A stretch of 5,126 nt of DNA from Verrucomicrobia bacterium GWC2_42_7 (GTDB taxonomy: Bacteria; Verrucomicrobiota; Verrucomicrobiia; Opitutales; GWC2-42-7-A): the NCBI GenBank assembly GCA_001831055.1, contig MIDO01000057.1, forward strand, positions 1 through 5,126, written 5' to 3'. This document shows positions 1 to 4,852 of the stretch, one piece after another. Under the pieces are notes generated by a model. The model saw only the letters and a list, made by a program, of their open reading frames with translations. It made no database searches and was not told the DNA's origin. A program made the position numbers and the translations under genes. How positions within the stretch are numbered: the stretch's first letter is position 1; every line of letters begins with the position of its first letter.

Positions 1-538
1 TAGGGTCTTCAACCGTAACGATCTTCGAATTAGATTGATTAAGATATTGCAGAAGCGCATAGAGGGTGGTTGTCTTTCCGCTTCCTGTTGGACCCGTAAC
101 GATAAACAGGCCATTGTGTTGGTCAACAGCATGCAATAGACGAAGTTTATCTTCCTCTTCGAAACCCAATTGGTCTATTCCCTTGAATTCGTATTTCCTC
201 AGCAAGCGCAAGGTGATACTTTCTCCATAAAGGCAGGGAAGGGTCGCGACGCGGATATCGATGGCCGTATCTGAGACTTCGAGGGTGAATCGCCCGTCCT
301 GAGGAAGACGTTTTTCTGCAATGTCCAGTTTTGCCAATAACTTAATTTTTGTGAGCAGCGCAGCCTCTTTGTCTTTTGGCGGATTAGCAATCTCGTGCAA
401 GACGCTATCAATTCGATAACGAACGCGCAAACGCCCCTCAAACGGCTCGATGTGAATGTCCGAAGCTCGCATATCGATGGCTTCTTTCACAATGGCCTCA
501 ATACACTGCCTTATATGTCCAGATTCGATCGTTTGCAT
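1..538 (-). CDS. gspE: GspE/PilB-family secretion ATPase, 5' part (cut by window edge)
   Basis: This is a hexameric cytoplasmic ATPase of the type II secretion / type IV pilus superfamily, which powers pseudopilus or pilus assembly. The 179 residues visible from ATG 538 show the N2 domain (RASDIHIEP at 24-32, then RVRYRIDSVL at 38-47), the QDGR motif at 80-83, the RVATLP...GES segment at 96-107, Walker A GPTGSGKT at 149-156, and TVEDP at 175-179, the start of the Asp box. Walker B, the His box and any zinc-binding cysteines lie outside the window. The usual N1 domain, which docks to the inner-membrane platform, is absent because the frame opens only just before N2. ATG 538 has no Shine-Dalgarno. 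An in-frame TTG at 568-566, preceded by AGGA with 6-nt spacing, is a real alternative and would add ten residues. The gene is transcribed divergently from the hemerythrin. The family assignment is firm; GspE versus PilB cannot be settled here. Confidence 0.93.
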   Translation of the reverse strand, partial: MQTIESGHIRQCIEAIVKEAIDMRASDIHIEPFEGRLRVRYRIDSVLHEIANPPKDKEAALLTKIKLLAKLDIAEKRLPQDGRFTLEVSDTAIDIRVATLPCLYGESITLRLLRKYEFKGIDQLGFEEEDKLRLLHAVDQHNGLFIVTGPTGSGKTTTLYALLQYLNQSNSKIVTVEDP

Positions 539-574
539 AGGTTTTTTTGGGGGAAAAATTGATTTCAATTTTTT

Positions 575-578
575 TCCT
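575..578 (-). promoter_or_regulatory. Possible ribosome binding site for a TTG start of the GspE-type gene
   Basis: On the minus strand AGGA (578-575) lies 6 nt before an in-frame TTG (568-566). No Shine-Dalgarno precedes the first ATG at 538, so this site could decide the start codon. It is a short motif in an A-rich stretch and could be chance. Confidence 0.35.
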
Positions 579-599
579 GATGTCTCTTTCTGAAAAAGG

Positions 600-605
600 A
601 TTATC
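600..605 (-). promoter_or_regulatory. Candidate -10 box for the GspE-type gene
   Basis: On the minus strand GATAAT (605-600) matches the -10 consensus at 5 of 6 positions. It would place transcription start about 25 nt upstream of the TTG start at 568 and keep the AGGA site in the leader. No convincing -35 hexamer is present at the right distance, so the call is weak. Confidence 0.22.
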
Positions 606-614
606 TAAATAAGG

Positions 615-644
615 TTGACTCTTTAGTTGATTTATTATTAAGAT
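615..644 (+). promoter_or_regulatory. Candidate sigma-70-type promoter reading toward the hemerythrin
   Basis: TTGACT (615-620) matches the -35 consensus at 5 of 6. TAAGAT (639-644) follows at 18-bp spacing and matches the -10 at 4 of 6; TATTAA (636-641) is an alternative at 15 bp. Transcription from here would give a leader of about 160 nt that contains the hairpin at 713-773. The surrounding DNA is AT-rich, so chance matches are likely. Confidence 0.25.
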
Positions 645-659
645 GTAATGTGGTAACTA

Positions 660-676
660 GCCTCCTTTAAAGAGGC
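660..676. repeat. Small hairpin, 5-bp stem
   Basis: GCCTC (660-664) pairs with GAGGC (672-676) around a 7-nt loop. There is no T-run after it, so it is not a clear terminator. It lies in the divergent region between the two promoter candidates and the hemerythrin. Confidence 0.35.
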
Positions 677-712
677 CCGATTTCCACCAAAGGATGTAAA
701 GATAAAAAAGAA

Positions 713-773
713 CACCTTTGCGCGAAAGAAAAATCTGAAAAAATCTGAAAAAATTTGCTTTCGTGCAAAGGTG
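713..773. repeat. 16-bp-stem hairpin upstream of the hemerythrin gene
   Basis: The left arm 713-728 (CACCTTTGCGCGAAAG) pairs with the right arm 758-773 over 16 bp, with a single G-U wobble. The 29-nt A-rich loop contains a 10-bp tandem duplication, AAATCTGAAA, at 731-740 and 741-750. A second small hairpin, CCCTT/AAGGG (774-787), abuts it. The whole structure ends about 25 nt before the hemerythrin ATG and would lie in its 5' leader. The GAAAG...AAATC pattern of the arm and loop resembles the hairpins at 1575-1611, 4919-4952 and 5052-5084, so it is probably a family member. Confidence 0.75.
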
Positions 774-812
774 CCCTTTTCAAAGGGGGGCAACACCATA
801 GAAGAAAAAACA

Positions 813-1205
813 ATGAATACAATAACGTTAGATAAGTCACTGCTAACAAATGTGGGCCTGATTGATGAGCAACATAGGGAGCTTATAACCCGAATAAACA
901 AGCTGCATGATGCAATGAAAGAGGGTAAAGGGAGGGAAGTTGTCCAATCAACACTCAACTTCCTTGTATCGTATGTTGTTAAACACTTTACAGATGAAGA
1001 GTCTTTTATGGAAAAATATGAGTGCCCCATAAAGGATGTGAATAAAAAAGCTCATAAGGACTTTGTTGAAAAATTAAAGGACTTTGAATCCAAACAAGCA
1101 AGAGGTGAAGTCCTCCTCTCTTTAGAAATCTACAACGATCTCTCCAAGTGGGTCATCAACCATATCAAAACTATTGATACGAAGATGGCCGCTTATGTTA
1201 AATAA
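813..1205 (+). CDS. Bacteriohemerythrin (single-domain hemerythrin-like protein) with one ligand position changed
   Basis: The protein has 130 residues, normal for a stand-alone bacterial hemerythrin, a four-helix cytoplasmic protein that binds O2 at a carboxylate-bridged di-iron centre. Family ligands are seen in order: H21 in DEQH, H58 and E62 in KHFTDEE, H81 in KKAHKDF, then H117 and D122 in NHIKTID. The family pattern HxxxH at 77-81 is broken: residue 77 is Asn (codon AAT) where His is expected, so one of the five His ligands is missing. The start was set at ATG 813, because homologues begin a few residues before the first helix. A GTG at 771 is in frame but sits inside the right arm of a hairpin and would add 14 atypical residues. 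The Shine-Dalgarno is weak (GAAG at 801-804). The gene stands alone, divergent from the ATPase and 502 bp before the T3SS operon. A role in oxygen sensing, binding or scavenging is inferred. Confidence 0.93.
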   Translation: MNTITLDKSLLTNVGLIDEQHRELITRINKLHDAMKEGKGREVVQSTLNFLVSYVVKHFTDEESFMEKYECPIKDVNKKAHKDFVEKLKDFESKQARGEVLLSLEIYNDLSKWVINHIKTIDTKMAAYVK

Positions 1206-1208
1206 GGC

Positions 1209-1332
1209 AGAAAGATGTTATTTTAAGTTTCGAGTGTGTTGGACTACGGCCGCCCATTCGGTCACGTATTTAAATACGCTCCCTCATGTTCGCCTTGTCC
1301 GCCTGCTCGAAATCTTAAACTAACATCTTTCT
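1209..1332. repeat. 124-bp imperfect palindromic element
   Basis: The outer 12 bp match perfectly as an inverted repeat (AGAAAGATGTTA at 1209-1220 and its complement at 1321-1332). Pairing continues with small interruptions through TTCGAG (1229-1234) with CTCGAA (1306-1311), and GGAC (1241-1244) with GTCC (1297-1300). The centre is a perfect 14-bp palindrome containing GTATTTAAATAC (1265-1278), almost exactly at the midpoint of the element. It starts 4 bp after the hemerythrin stop codon, so it may also end that transcript, although no T-run follows. It has no coding capacity. Degenerate copies of its right arm follow at 1368-1404 and 1442-1465, which suggests a dispersed, non-autonomous repeat family. 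Confidence 0.8.
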
Positions 1333-1370
1333 TCGGCGTTATGAAAAGAGTACAAGTTTAAAAAGGCTTG

Positions 1371-1428
1371 TCCCTCCGCCTGCTGGAAATCCTGAAATAA
1401 AGTTTTTCAGCGGGTCTATGAGGAGGGA
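1371..1428. repeat. Degenerate right-arm copy that itself folds into a hairpin
   Basis: CTCCGCCTGCTGGAAATCC at 1374-1392 resembles the right arm of the element at 1209-1332 (GTCCGCCTGCTCGAAATC, 1297-1314). The segment also forms its own stem: TCCCTCC (1371-1377) pairs with GGAGGGA (1422-1428), CCTGCTG is nearly complementary to CAGCGGG, and CTGAAA (1392-1397) pairs with TTTCAG (1405-1410). A run of A rather than T follows, so it could act as a terminator only on the minus strand. Confidence 0.5.
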
Positions 1429-1446
1429 TCAAAAAACATTTGCTTC

Positions 1447-1463
1447 GTCCGCCTGCTCGAAAA
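1447..1463. repeat. Second short copy of the palindromic element's right arm
   Basis: GTCCGCCTGCTCGAAA at 1447-1462 is identical to 1297-1312 in the 124-bp palindrome, and the flanks are also similar (TTGCTTC before it, versus TCGCCTT). It has no matching left arm nearby, so it looks like a truncated copy. Confidence 0.65.
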
Positions 1464-1485
1464 ATTGGACTGATGGCTTTCTTGC

Positions 1486-1506
1486 CACCTTCTTTTTCGG
1501 AAGGTG
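1486..1506. repeat. 7-bp hairpin
   Basis: CACCTTC (1486-1492) pairs with GAAGGTG (1500-1506) across the loop TTTTTCG. The segment CTTTTTCGGAA recurs as a direct repeat at 5103-5113 near the right edge. It could be a remnant of a repeat or a weak terminator. No function can be assigned. Confidence 0.45.
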
Positions 1507-1516
1507 ATTGAGTGAA

Positions 1517-1687
1517 ATGACATTTATGGAACAAAATAGTAGCGTTCGGGATTGGAGTCGCAATGGCTTATGGTTCGCCGAAGTAAAATCTGAAAGATTT
1601 TACTTCGGCGACGATCGCTTTTCTTTAAAAAGGTGCGGGAAAACTTTCTTTTCTGGAAAAGAAAGTTTTCCCGCATCTTTTAACTAA
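1517..1687 (+). CDS. Small open frame (56 codons) running through both hairpins, doubtful
   Basis: ATG 1517 opens a 56-residue frame that passes through the hairpins at 1575-1611 and 1628-1681 without a stop and ends at TAA 1685-1687, 20 bp before the chaperone ATG. A possible Shine-Dalgarno, GGAAGG (1499-1504), lies 12 nt upstream. The C-terminal two thirds (residues 20-53) are encoded by the palindromic DNA itself, giving a Phe-, Lys- and Arg-rich peptide that resembles no family I know. It could be a leader or upstream open frame controlling the operon, or a chance frame in a repeat. I favour chance, but record it because of its position. Confidence 0.2.
   Translation: MTFMEQNSSVRDWSRNGLWFAEVKSERFYFGDDRFSLKRCGKTFFSGKESFPASFN
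1575..1611. repeat. Perfect 17-bp-stem hairpin (first of two before the T3SS operon)
   Basis: The arm 1575-1591 (TCGCCGAAGTAAAATCT) is exactly complementary to 1595-1611 across the 3-nt loop GAA. No T-run follows; instead CGATCGCTTTTCTTT links it to the next hairpin. An inverted homologue lies at 4919-4952, downstream of copD. Confidence 0.9.
1628..1681. repeat. 25-bp-stem hairpin directly before the chaperone Shine-Dalgarno
   Basis: The 19-bp core (1634-1652 with 1657-1675) is perfect around the loop CTGG. Outward extension adds a G-U pair and five more pairs, giving about 25 bp from 1628 to 1681. It ends in TCTTTT, so it resembles a rho-independent terminator on the plus strand, yet it finishes only 26 nt before the chaperone ATG, leaving no room for a promoter after it. 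It is therefore probably in the operon leader and may act as an attenuator or RNA-stability element. An inverted homologue lies at 4853-4897. Confidence 0.85.
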
Positions 1688-1696
1688 AATTAAACC

Positions 1697-1700
1697 GGAG
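1697..1700 (+). promoter_or_regulatory. Ribosome binding site of the chaperone gene
   Basis: GGAG lies 7 nt before ATG 1708, the clearest Shine-Dalgarno in the window. It follows the long hairpin by 15 nt and so stays accessible when that hairpin is folded. Confidence 0.7.
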
Positions 1701-1707
1701 ATAAAAT

Positions 1708-2229
1708 ATGAATGAGATAGAGATAGGATTAGGCGAGAAGGAAGTTAATGAGATTGCGGAGCAGCTGAGGCTGTTCTTAAGTGGCGTGACTACTTACAAG
1801 GATATCATGGGGTTGCAAGACAGTCATCTTGAGACCATTTACTCTATGGCCTATGACTTTTATCGGTCTAATAAGTTTGATAAGGCGGAAGAGCTTTTTA
1901 AGGGATTATGCCTATTAAATCCGCGTTGTCACAAGTTTTGGATGGGCTTAGCTGCTTGTGTGCAGATGCAGAAGCGGTTTGATAAAGCTATGGAAGTTTA
2001 CGGGTTTGCTATTGCGGTAGAGGCCATGAATCCGGCGCCTTTTTTGTATATTGCAGATTGTGCTTTGGGTTTAAAGAACTTAGAAGGGGCTATTGCTTCC
2101 TTAAATTTAGGTTGTGAGGTTATGGAATCGACTAACACACACACAACGAAACACAAGGCCCTCTACGATAAGGCCAAGCAACGGCTTTCGGTTTTAGAAG
2201 GTTTAGAAAAAAGTAAGGAAATCTTATGA
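1708..2229 (+). CDS. lcrH: LcrH/SycD-type class II T3SS chaperone for the translocators
   Basis: This is a cytoplasmic chaperone that keeps the pore-forming translocators soluble and secretion-competent; the chlamydial counterpart is LcrH_1/Scc2. The protein has 173 residues, in the usual range. After an N-terminal helical segment (about 10-35), three tandem tetratricopeptide repeats are visible: about 41-72 (IYSMAYDFYRSNKFDKAEEL within it), 75-108 (WMGLAACVQMQKRFDKAMEV) and 110-140 (LYIADCALGLKNLEGAIASL). The typical small-residue and aromatic TPR positions are present (A48/Y52, G80/A83, A116/A119), as are prolines closing the repeats (P72, P109). This is the standard SycD layout. The lysine-rich tail (148-173) is helical. 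The start is supported by GGAG at 1697. Its stop overlaps the copB start (ATGA), so the genes are translationally coupled, and its clients are almost certainly the two proteins encoded next. Confidence 0.9.
   Translation: MNEIEIGLGEKEVNEIAEQLRLFLSGVTTYKDIMGLQDSHLETIYSMAYDFYRSNKFDKAEELFKGLCLLNPRCHKFWMGLAACVQMQKRFDKAMEVYGFAIAVEAMNPAPFLYIADCALGLKNLEGAIASLNLGCEVMESTNTHTTKHKALYDKAKQRLSVLEGLEKSKEIL
2215..2220 (+). promoter_or_regulatory. Ribosome binding site of copB inside the chaperone gene
   Basis: AAGGAA at 2215-2220 lies 5 nt before ATG 2226, within the last codons of the chaperone gene. Together with the ATGA overlap it supports coupled translation and fixes the copB start. Confidence 0.65.
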
Positions 2230-3761
2230 GCGTGAACGATACCCACAAAGTTGGAGAAACTCCAATTGTGCCTACTGGTACGACGGTAGAATCTAATTAC
2301 CAGCAGGGTGCTGTGAATAATACGACGAGAGTTGACAATCAACTTACCATTAGCGCGCTATCGAAGGGTTTTCCTCCCAATACCTTTACTTTTGATGCGC
2401 CAACGCTGGAACCAGGAGAGACAGTTACCCCTGACCAATTGGAAAAACTGCAAGCCGTTATGAGTAGTGGAGTTTTTCAAGCGGTTTCTAGCTTGGAAAG
2501 TTCAGAGTTAACCCAGTCTACATCAAACTCATTGACGGAGAGCGAAGCGACTGCCGAAGGAAGCAACGACAAAACAACGGCCACGAAAAATTCTGCAAAA
2601 ATCTTCAAATTAAAGGGAGGAAATGCATTTTCTATCGATATTGATGCTTTGATTGGAATTTTAAAAAGTGCGATTCAGAAACTTGCCGCCGAGACGGGAA
2701 TGAAATTGACGCAAGCGGCATCGCAAAAGGTCCAGGAGGACACGAAGATCTGGGCTCAAAAGGCTCAAGAGCAAATGGAAGCGATTAAGAAAATGAAATT
2801 TTGGAAAACCTTCAGCAAAGTCCTAACGGGGGTTATCATTGCAGTAGCAGCGGTAGTGGCAGTGGCGGCAGTGGCGTCATCCGTCGTTAATGGAGGATCT
2901 GGAGTTCTTGCAGCAATTGCGTTAATGGGAGCGGTCATTTCATTGGTTCCGTCGATCTTGATGCTGGCAGACGTCAAAATGCCAGAAGCGGCTTCGTATT
3001 CGATGATGGCAGTTGGTATTGCCTTAAGCTTAGGAGCAACGGCAGGTAGTGCCATAGCCAGCAATGCGACAGCAAAAGTCGCTGAAAAAGTAGCAGAGGA
3101 AATTGCCGAAGAAGTGGCCAAGCAACTGACAAAGGAGCTTACTAAGAAAGTCTCCCAAGAGGTCATAAAAGAGGCCGCAGAGGAAGCGGCAAAGCAGGCT
3201 GCACAGAGAGTGATCCAACAGGCTGCAGAAAAGGCAACAGCTGAAACTATCCGAGAGACCATGGCAGCGGCTACCCGCGAAGCAGCGGGGAAGTTGGCAA
3301 AAGAGGTTGGAGCCGAAGTAGGGGAGGCTGTTATCAAAGAAGCAGGTGAGAAAGCGGCTAATGCAGTCGCTGTGCAAACGGCTAAGTCCGTTATGCAAAA
3401 GATCCCGAGTGAGCTGTCGCAAAAAATAGGAAATGCGTTAGCGGGGTCGGCTGGAAAACTAGGTTCTTCATCGCTAAGAACAGCGGTGATGCAAGTAAGG
3501 AGTGTTTCGACTTCTGTGCAGGCATGTACCCAGGCTTTGCAAGCTGGGGGAAAGGTGGGTGAAGGGGTGCAAGCTTATAAAGTGGCAGAAGCCAATATCG
3601 AAGTAACTAAGGCTGAAAATACCAAAGAGATAGATGTGAAATTTAGGGATGATTTCGCTGAATATTCTAAGGCGATCGTCGCTGCCCTAAATTCCATTTC
3701 TAGAGCTTTAACGAGCATGTATGCTTCTAATATGGAAACCATTAAAAACATTAACATTTAA
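2226..3761 (+). CDS. copB: T3SS major translocator, CopB / SctE (YopB-IpaB type)
   Basis: This is a hydrophobic translocator that, with CopD, is inserted into the host membrane as the T3SS pore. Its 511 residues are close to chlamydial CopB. From the N terminus: a polar segment (1-50); PTLEP at 59-63, resembling the motif class II chaperones bind; a Ser/Thr-rich low-complexity stretch (about 92-125); a helical region (140-190); and hydrophobic segments at about 199-221, 227-249 and 258-280, the first two the best membrane candidates. Next comes an Ala- and charge-rich helix (285-392) with an exact four-residue period. The C-terminal region (393-511) is helical, amphipathic and polar. I assign CopB from order, length, hydrophobic pattern and the adjacent chaperone rather than from a diagnostic motif. 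The start overlaps the chaperone stop. In C. trachomatis, from memory, a small gene (CT577) sits between the chaperone and copB; it is absent here. Confidence 0.87.
   Translation: MSVNDTHKVGETPIVPTGTTVESNYQQGAVNNTTRVDNQLTISALSKGFPPNTFTFDAPTLEPGETVTPDQLEKLQAVMSSGVFQAVSSLESSELTQSTSNSLTESEATAEGSNDKTTATKNSAKIFKLKGGNAFSIDIDALIGILKSAIQKLAAETGMKLTQAASQKVQEDTKIWAQKAQEQMEAIKKMKFWKTFSKVLTGVIIAVAAVVAVAAVASSVVNGGSGVLAAIALMGAVISLVPSILMLADVKMPEAASYSMMAVGIALSLGATAGSAIASNATAKVAEKVAEEIAEEVAKQLTKELTKKVSQEVIKEAAEEAAKQAAQRVIQQAAEKATAETIRETMAAATREAAGKLAKEVGAEVGEAVIKEAGEKAANAVAVQTAKSVMQKIPSELSQKIGNALAGSAGKLGSSSLRTAVMQVRSVSTSVQACTQALQAGGKVGEGVQAYKVAEANIEVTKAENTKEIDVKFRDDFAEYSKAIVAALNSISRALTSMYASNMETIKNINI
3078..3401 (+). 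repeat. 27 consecutive four-residue repeats in CopB
   Basis: From V285 to K392 every fourth residue is V, I, L, A or T, with no break in register: V285, V289, I293, V297, L301, L305, V309, V313, A317 and so on to V389. The next position is mostly Ala, with Thr, Ser, Gly, Ile or Met. The other two positions are mostly Glu, Lys, Gln or Arg. At DNA level the period is 12 bp but the codons vary, so it is maintained at protein level and is not a recent DNA duplication. Confidence 0.9.
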
Positions 3762-3773
3762 CACATCCAAATT

Positions 3774-4838
3774 ATGTCAACGATAGAAGGTGCAAATACA
3801 CAAAGTAGTAATAGGGCAACTAATGGAATAATACAACAAGGCGATCTCACTGTTTTTAATCTAGATAAAGGTCAAACAGTTGCACAAGCTAAGGGAGAAA
3901 ATATTTTCTATTATGTAGAAAAGGCCGCAGACGGTAGTTATATAGTGACGAGTCCTGCGCCAGAGTTAACACCACCTGAATTCATAAATGGGGCAACCAA
4001 TCCGAATTCCCTGTCATCGGAAGACATTTTAACAAAGCTAAATGCCTTGGCCAGTGACAATAAATATGCATCGTTGAAAAAAGATATTCAAAATGAAATG
4101 ATGTCGCAGTACCCGGAAATGGATTTAGACGTAGCGAAGCAATTAAGCAATATGATCCTCATGATCATTGTAATGATGCTGAGTCAGCGTAATGCACAAT
4201 CAGCGGTTCGCAGCGCCATGGTCAACCAAATGGCGCAACAAACAAAAGAGCAAGCAGCCGAAATGAAGAAAAGCGCCATTACTAATCTGGTCACAACTTG
4301 TGTGTCTGCAGGGGTCGATGTCGTTGGGGCTGGTATTCTTCTAAAAAAGACCGGGGCAGCTAGTGCACAAGCAAAGGCTGGATCAAGTGTAACAAGCAGT
4401 GGAACCGCAACAAGTGGAGCAGGGGCTACCCCAGCTACGCCAGCTGCAGCAACTACACCGGTTGCGGGAACTACAGCGCCTGCCCCAGGAGCAGCACCTG
4501 CCACACCAACTGCAGCAAGCGGTGTGGCCATAAAAGTTTCCACTCCAGTTGCTCCACGAAATAATGGTTCAGCAGAAGCTGAAATTCAAAAGGGTGTCGC
4601 ATGGAATCAAATCTTCATGCAAGGCGGCAATGCAATTAAAGGTGTTGGGACTTACGTGGCGACCGGATATGACATTAAGTCAAAAACAATCGAAGGGAAT
4701 CGCCAAATTATCCAAACGATTATGCAGCAAATGACAGAATACCTCGGAGCTATTGATCCCTCTAAATTCCTTTCTATTCTGCAATCAGCCAATGAATCCA
4801 CAAACCAAAGTATGGCCGGTGCCGCCAGATTTAATTAG
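3774..4838 (+). CDS. copD: T3SS minor translocator, CopD / SctB (YopD type)
   Basis: This is the second pore subunit, expected to join CopB in the host membrane. The 354 residues comprise a polar N terminus; PELTPP at 63-68, which fits the PxLxxP motif bound by SycD/LcrH chaperones; a helix (82-124); a short hydrophobic segment (124-137, rich in Met and Ile); an amphipathic helix rich in Gln, Ala and Met (138-165); and a stronger hydrophobic segment (168-190). A low-complexity linker of Ala, Thr, Pro, Gly and Ser follows (about 194-262), then a helical C-terminal region (266-354). It starts 12 bp after the copB stop. No Shine-Dalgarno precedes ATG 3774, so translation probably depends on ribosomes finishing copB. 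Identity rests on position, chaperone motif, hydrophobic pattern and length, since this family diverges strongly. The next downstream structure is a hairpin 14 bp after the stop. Confidence 0.83.
   Translation: MSTIEGANTQSSNRATNGIIQQGDLTVFNLDKGQTVAQAKGENIFYYVEKAADGSYIVTSPAPELTPPEFINGATNPNSLSSEDILTKLNALASDNKYASLKKDIQNEMMSQYPEMDLDVAKQLSNMILMIIVMMLSQRNAQSAVRSAMVNQMAQQTKEQAAEMKKSAITNLVTTCVSAGVDVVGAGILLKKTGAASAQAKAGSSVTSSGTATSGAGATPATPAAATTPVAGTTAPAPGAAPATPTAASGVAIKVSTPVAPRNNGSAEAEIQKGVAWNQIFMQGGNAIKGVGTYVATGYDIKSKTIEGNRQIIQTIMQQMTEYLGAIDPSKFLSILQSANESTNQSMAGAARFN
4353..4559 (+). repeat. Ala/Thr/Pro/Gly/Ser-rich linker in CopD
   Basis: Residues 194-262 are almost entirely small residues and proline, with short near-repeats such as ATPATPA and [11 protein letters not shown]. 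The codons differ between the near-repeats, so this is not a recent microsatellite expansion. It divides the membrane-active part (124-190) from the helical C-terminal domain (266-354). Confidence 0.8.
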
Positions 4839-4852
4839 AAGGTGGATGTAGC

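Larger units (their letters stand above)
1574..1681 (+). repeat. Left copy of the inverted repeat flanking the T3SS operon
   Basis: This unit (hairpin, linker CGATCGCTTTTCTTT, hairpin) recurs in opposite orientation at 4850-4954. Similarity runs through the GCCGAAG arm, the linker and most of the second hairpin, with the second hairpin the more diverged part. It ends 26 bp before the first gene of the operon. Confidence 0.8.
1206..1707. other. 502-bp intergenic region made largely of palindromes
   Basis: No conventional gene was found between the hemerythrin stop and the chaperone start. In order it holds the 124-bp palindrome, two right-arm remnants, a 7-bp hairpin (1486-1506), two long hairpins (1575-1611 and 1628-1681) and the chaperone Shine-Dalgarno. 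A weak promoter-like pair lies at 1508-1513 (TTGAGT) and 1532-1537 (CAAAAT) with 18-bp spacing; it is too poor to call with confidence. A promoter for the T3SS operon most likely lies somewhere before 1575, because only 26 bp separate the last hairpin from the ATG. Confidence 0.7.

Noticed and set aside
199..441. 80-residue minus-strand frame
   Set aside because: It overlaps the clear GspE-type frame, which carries the conserved motifs, in another register.
771..812. Upstream GTG start for the hemerythrin
   Set aside because: The GTG lies inside the right arm of a hairpin and adds 14 residues not expected in this family; ATG 813 places the first ligand helix normally.
638..1030. 130-residue open frame on the minus strand
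   Set aside because: It is antisense to the hemerythrin, rich in Ser and Phe, has no ribosome site and resembles no family; it is a shadow of the real gene.
1209..1463. CRISPR array from the repeated GTCCGCCTGCTCGAAA
   Set aside because: Only two exact copies and one degenerate copy exist, spacing is irregular (about 75 bp), and they are parts of a larger palindrome; no cas genes are present.
1509..1537. Promoter for the T3SS operon (TTGAGT and CAAAAT)
   Set aside because: Each box matches the consensus only partly and the DNA is AT-rich; mentioned in the intergenic entry but not called.
2765..3422. Long minus-strand frames (190 and 130 residues) opposite copB
   Set aside because: They arise because the Ala- and Glu-rich repeat codons of CopB have few complementary stops. 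Ser/Ala-rich and Cys/Leu-rich translations without motifs mark them as shadows.
4184..4543. 119-residue minus-strand frame opposite copD
   Set aside because: It is the complement of the Ala/Pro/Thr linker codons, giving an Ala/Val/Pro-rich translation without a ribosome site.
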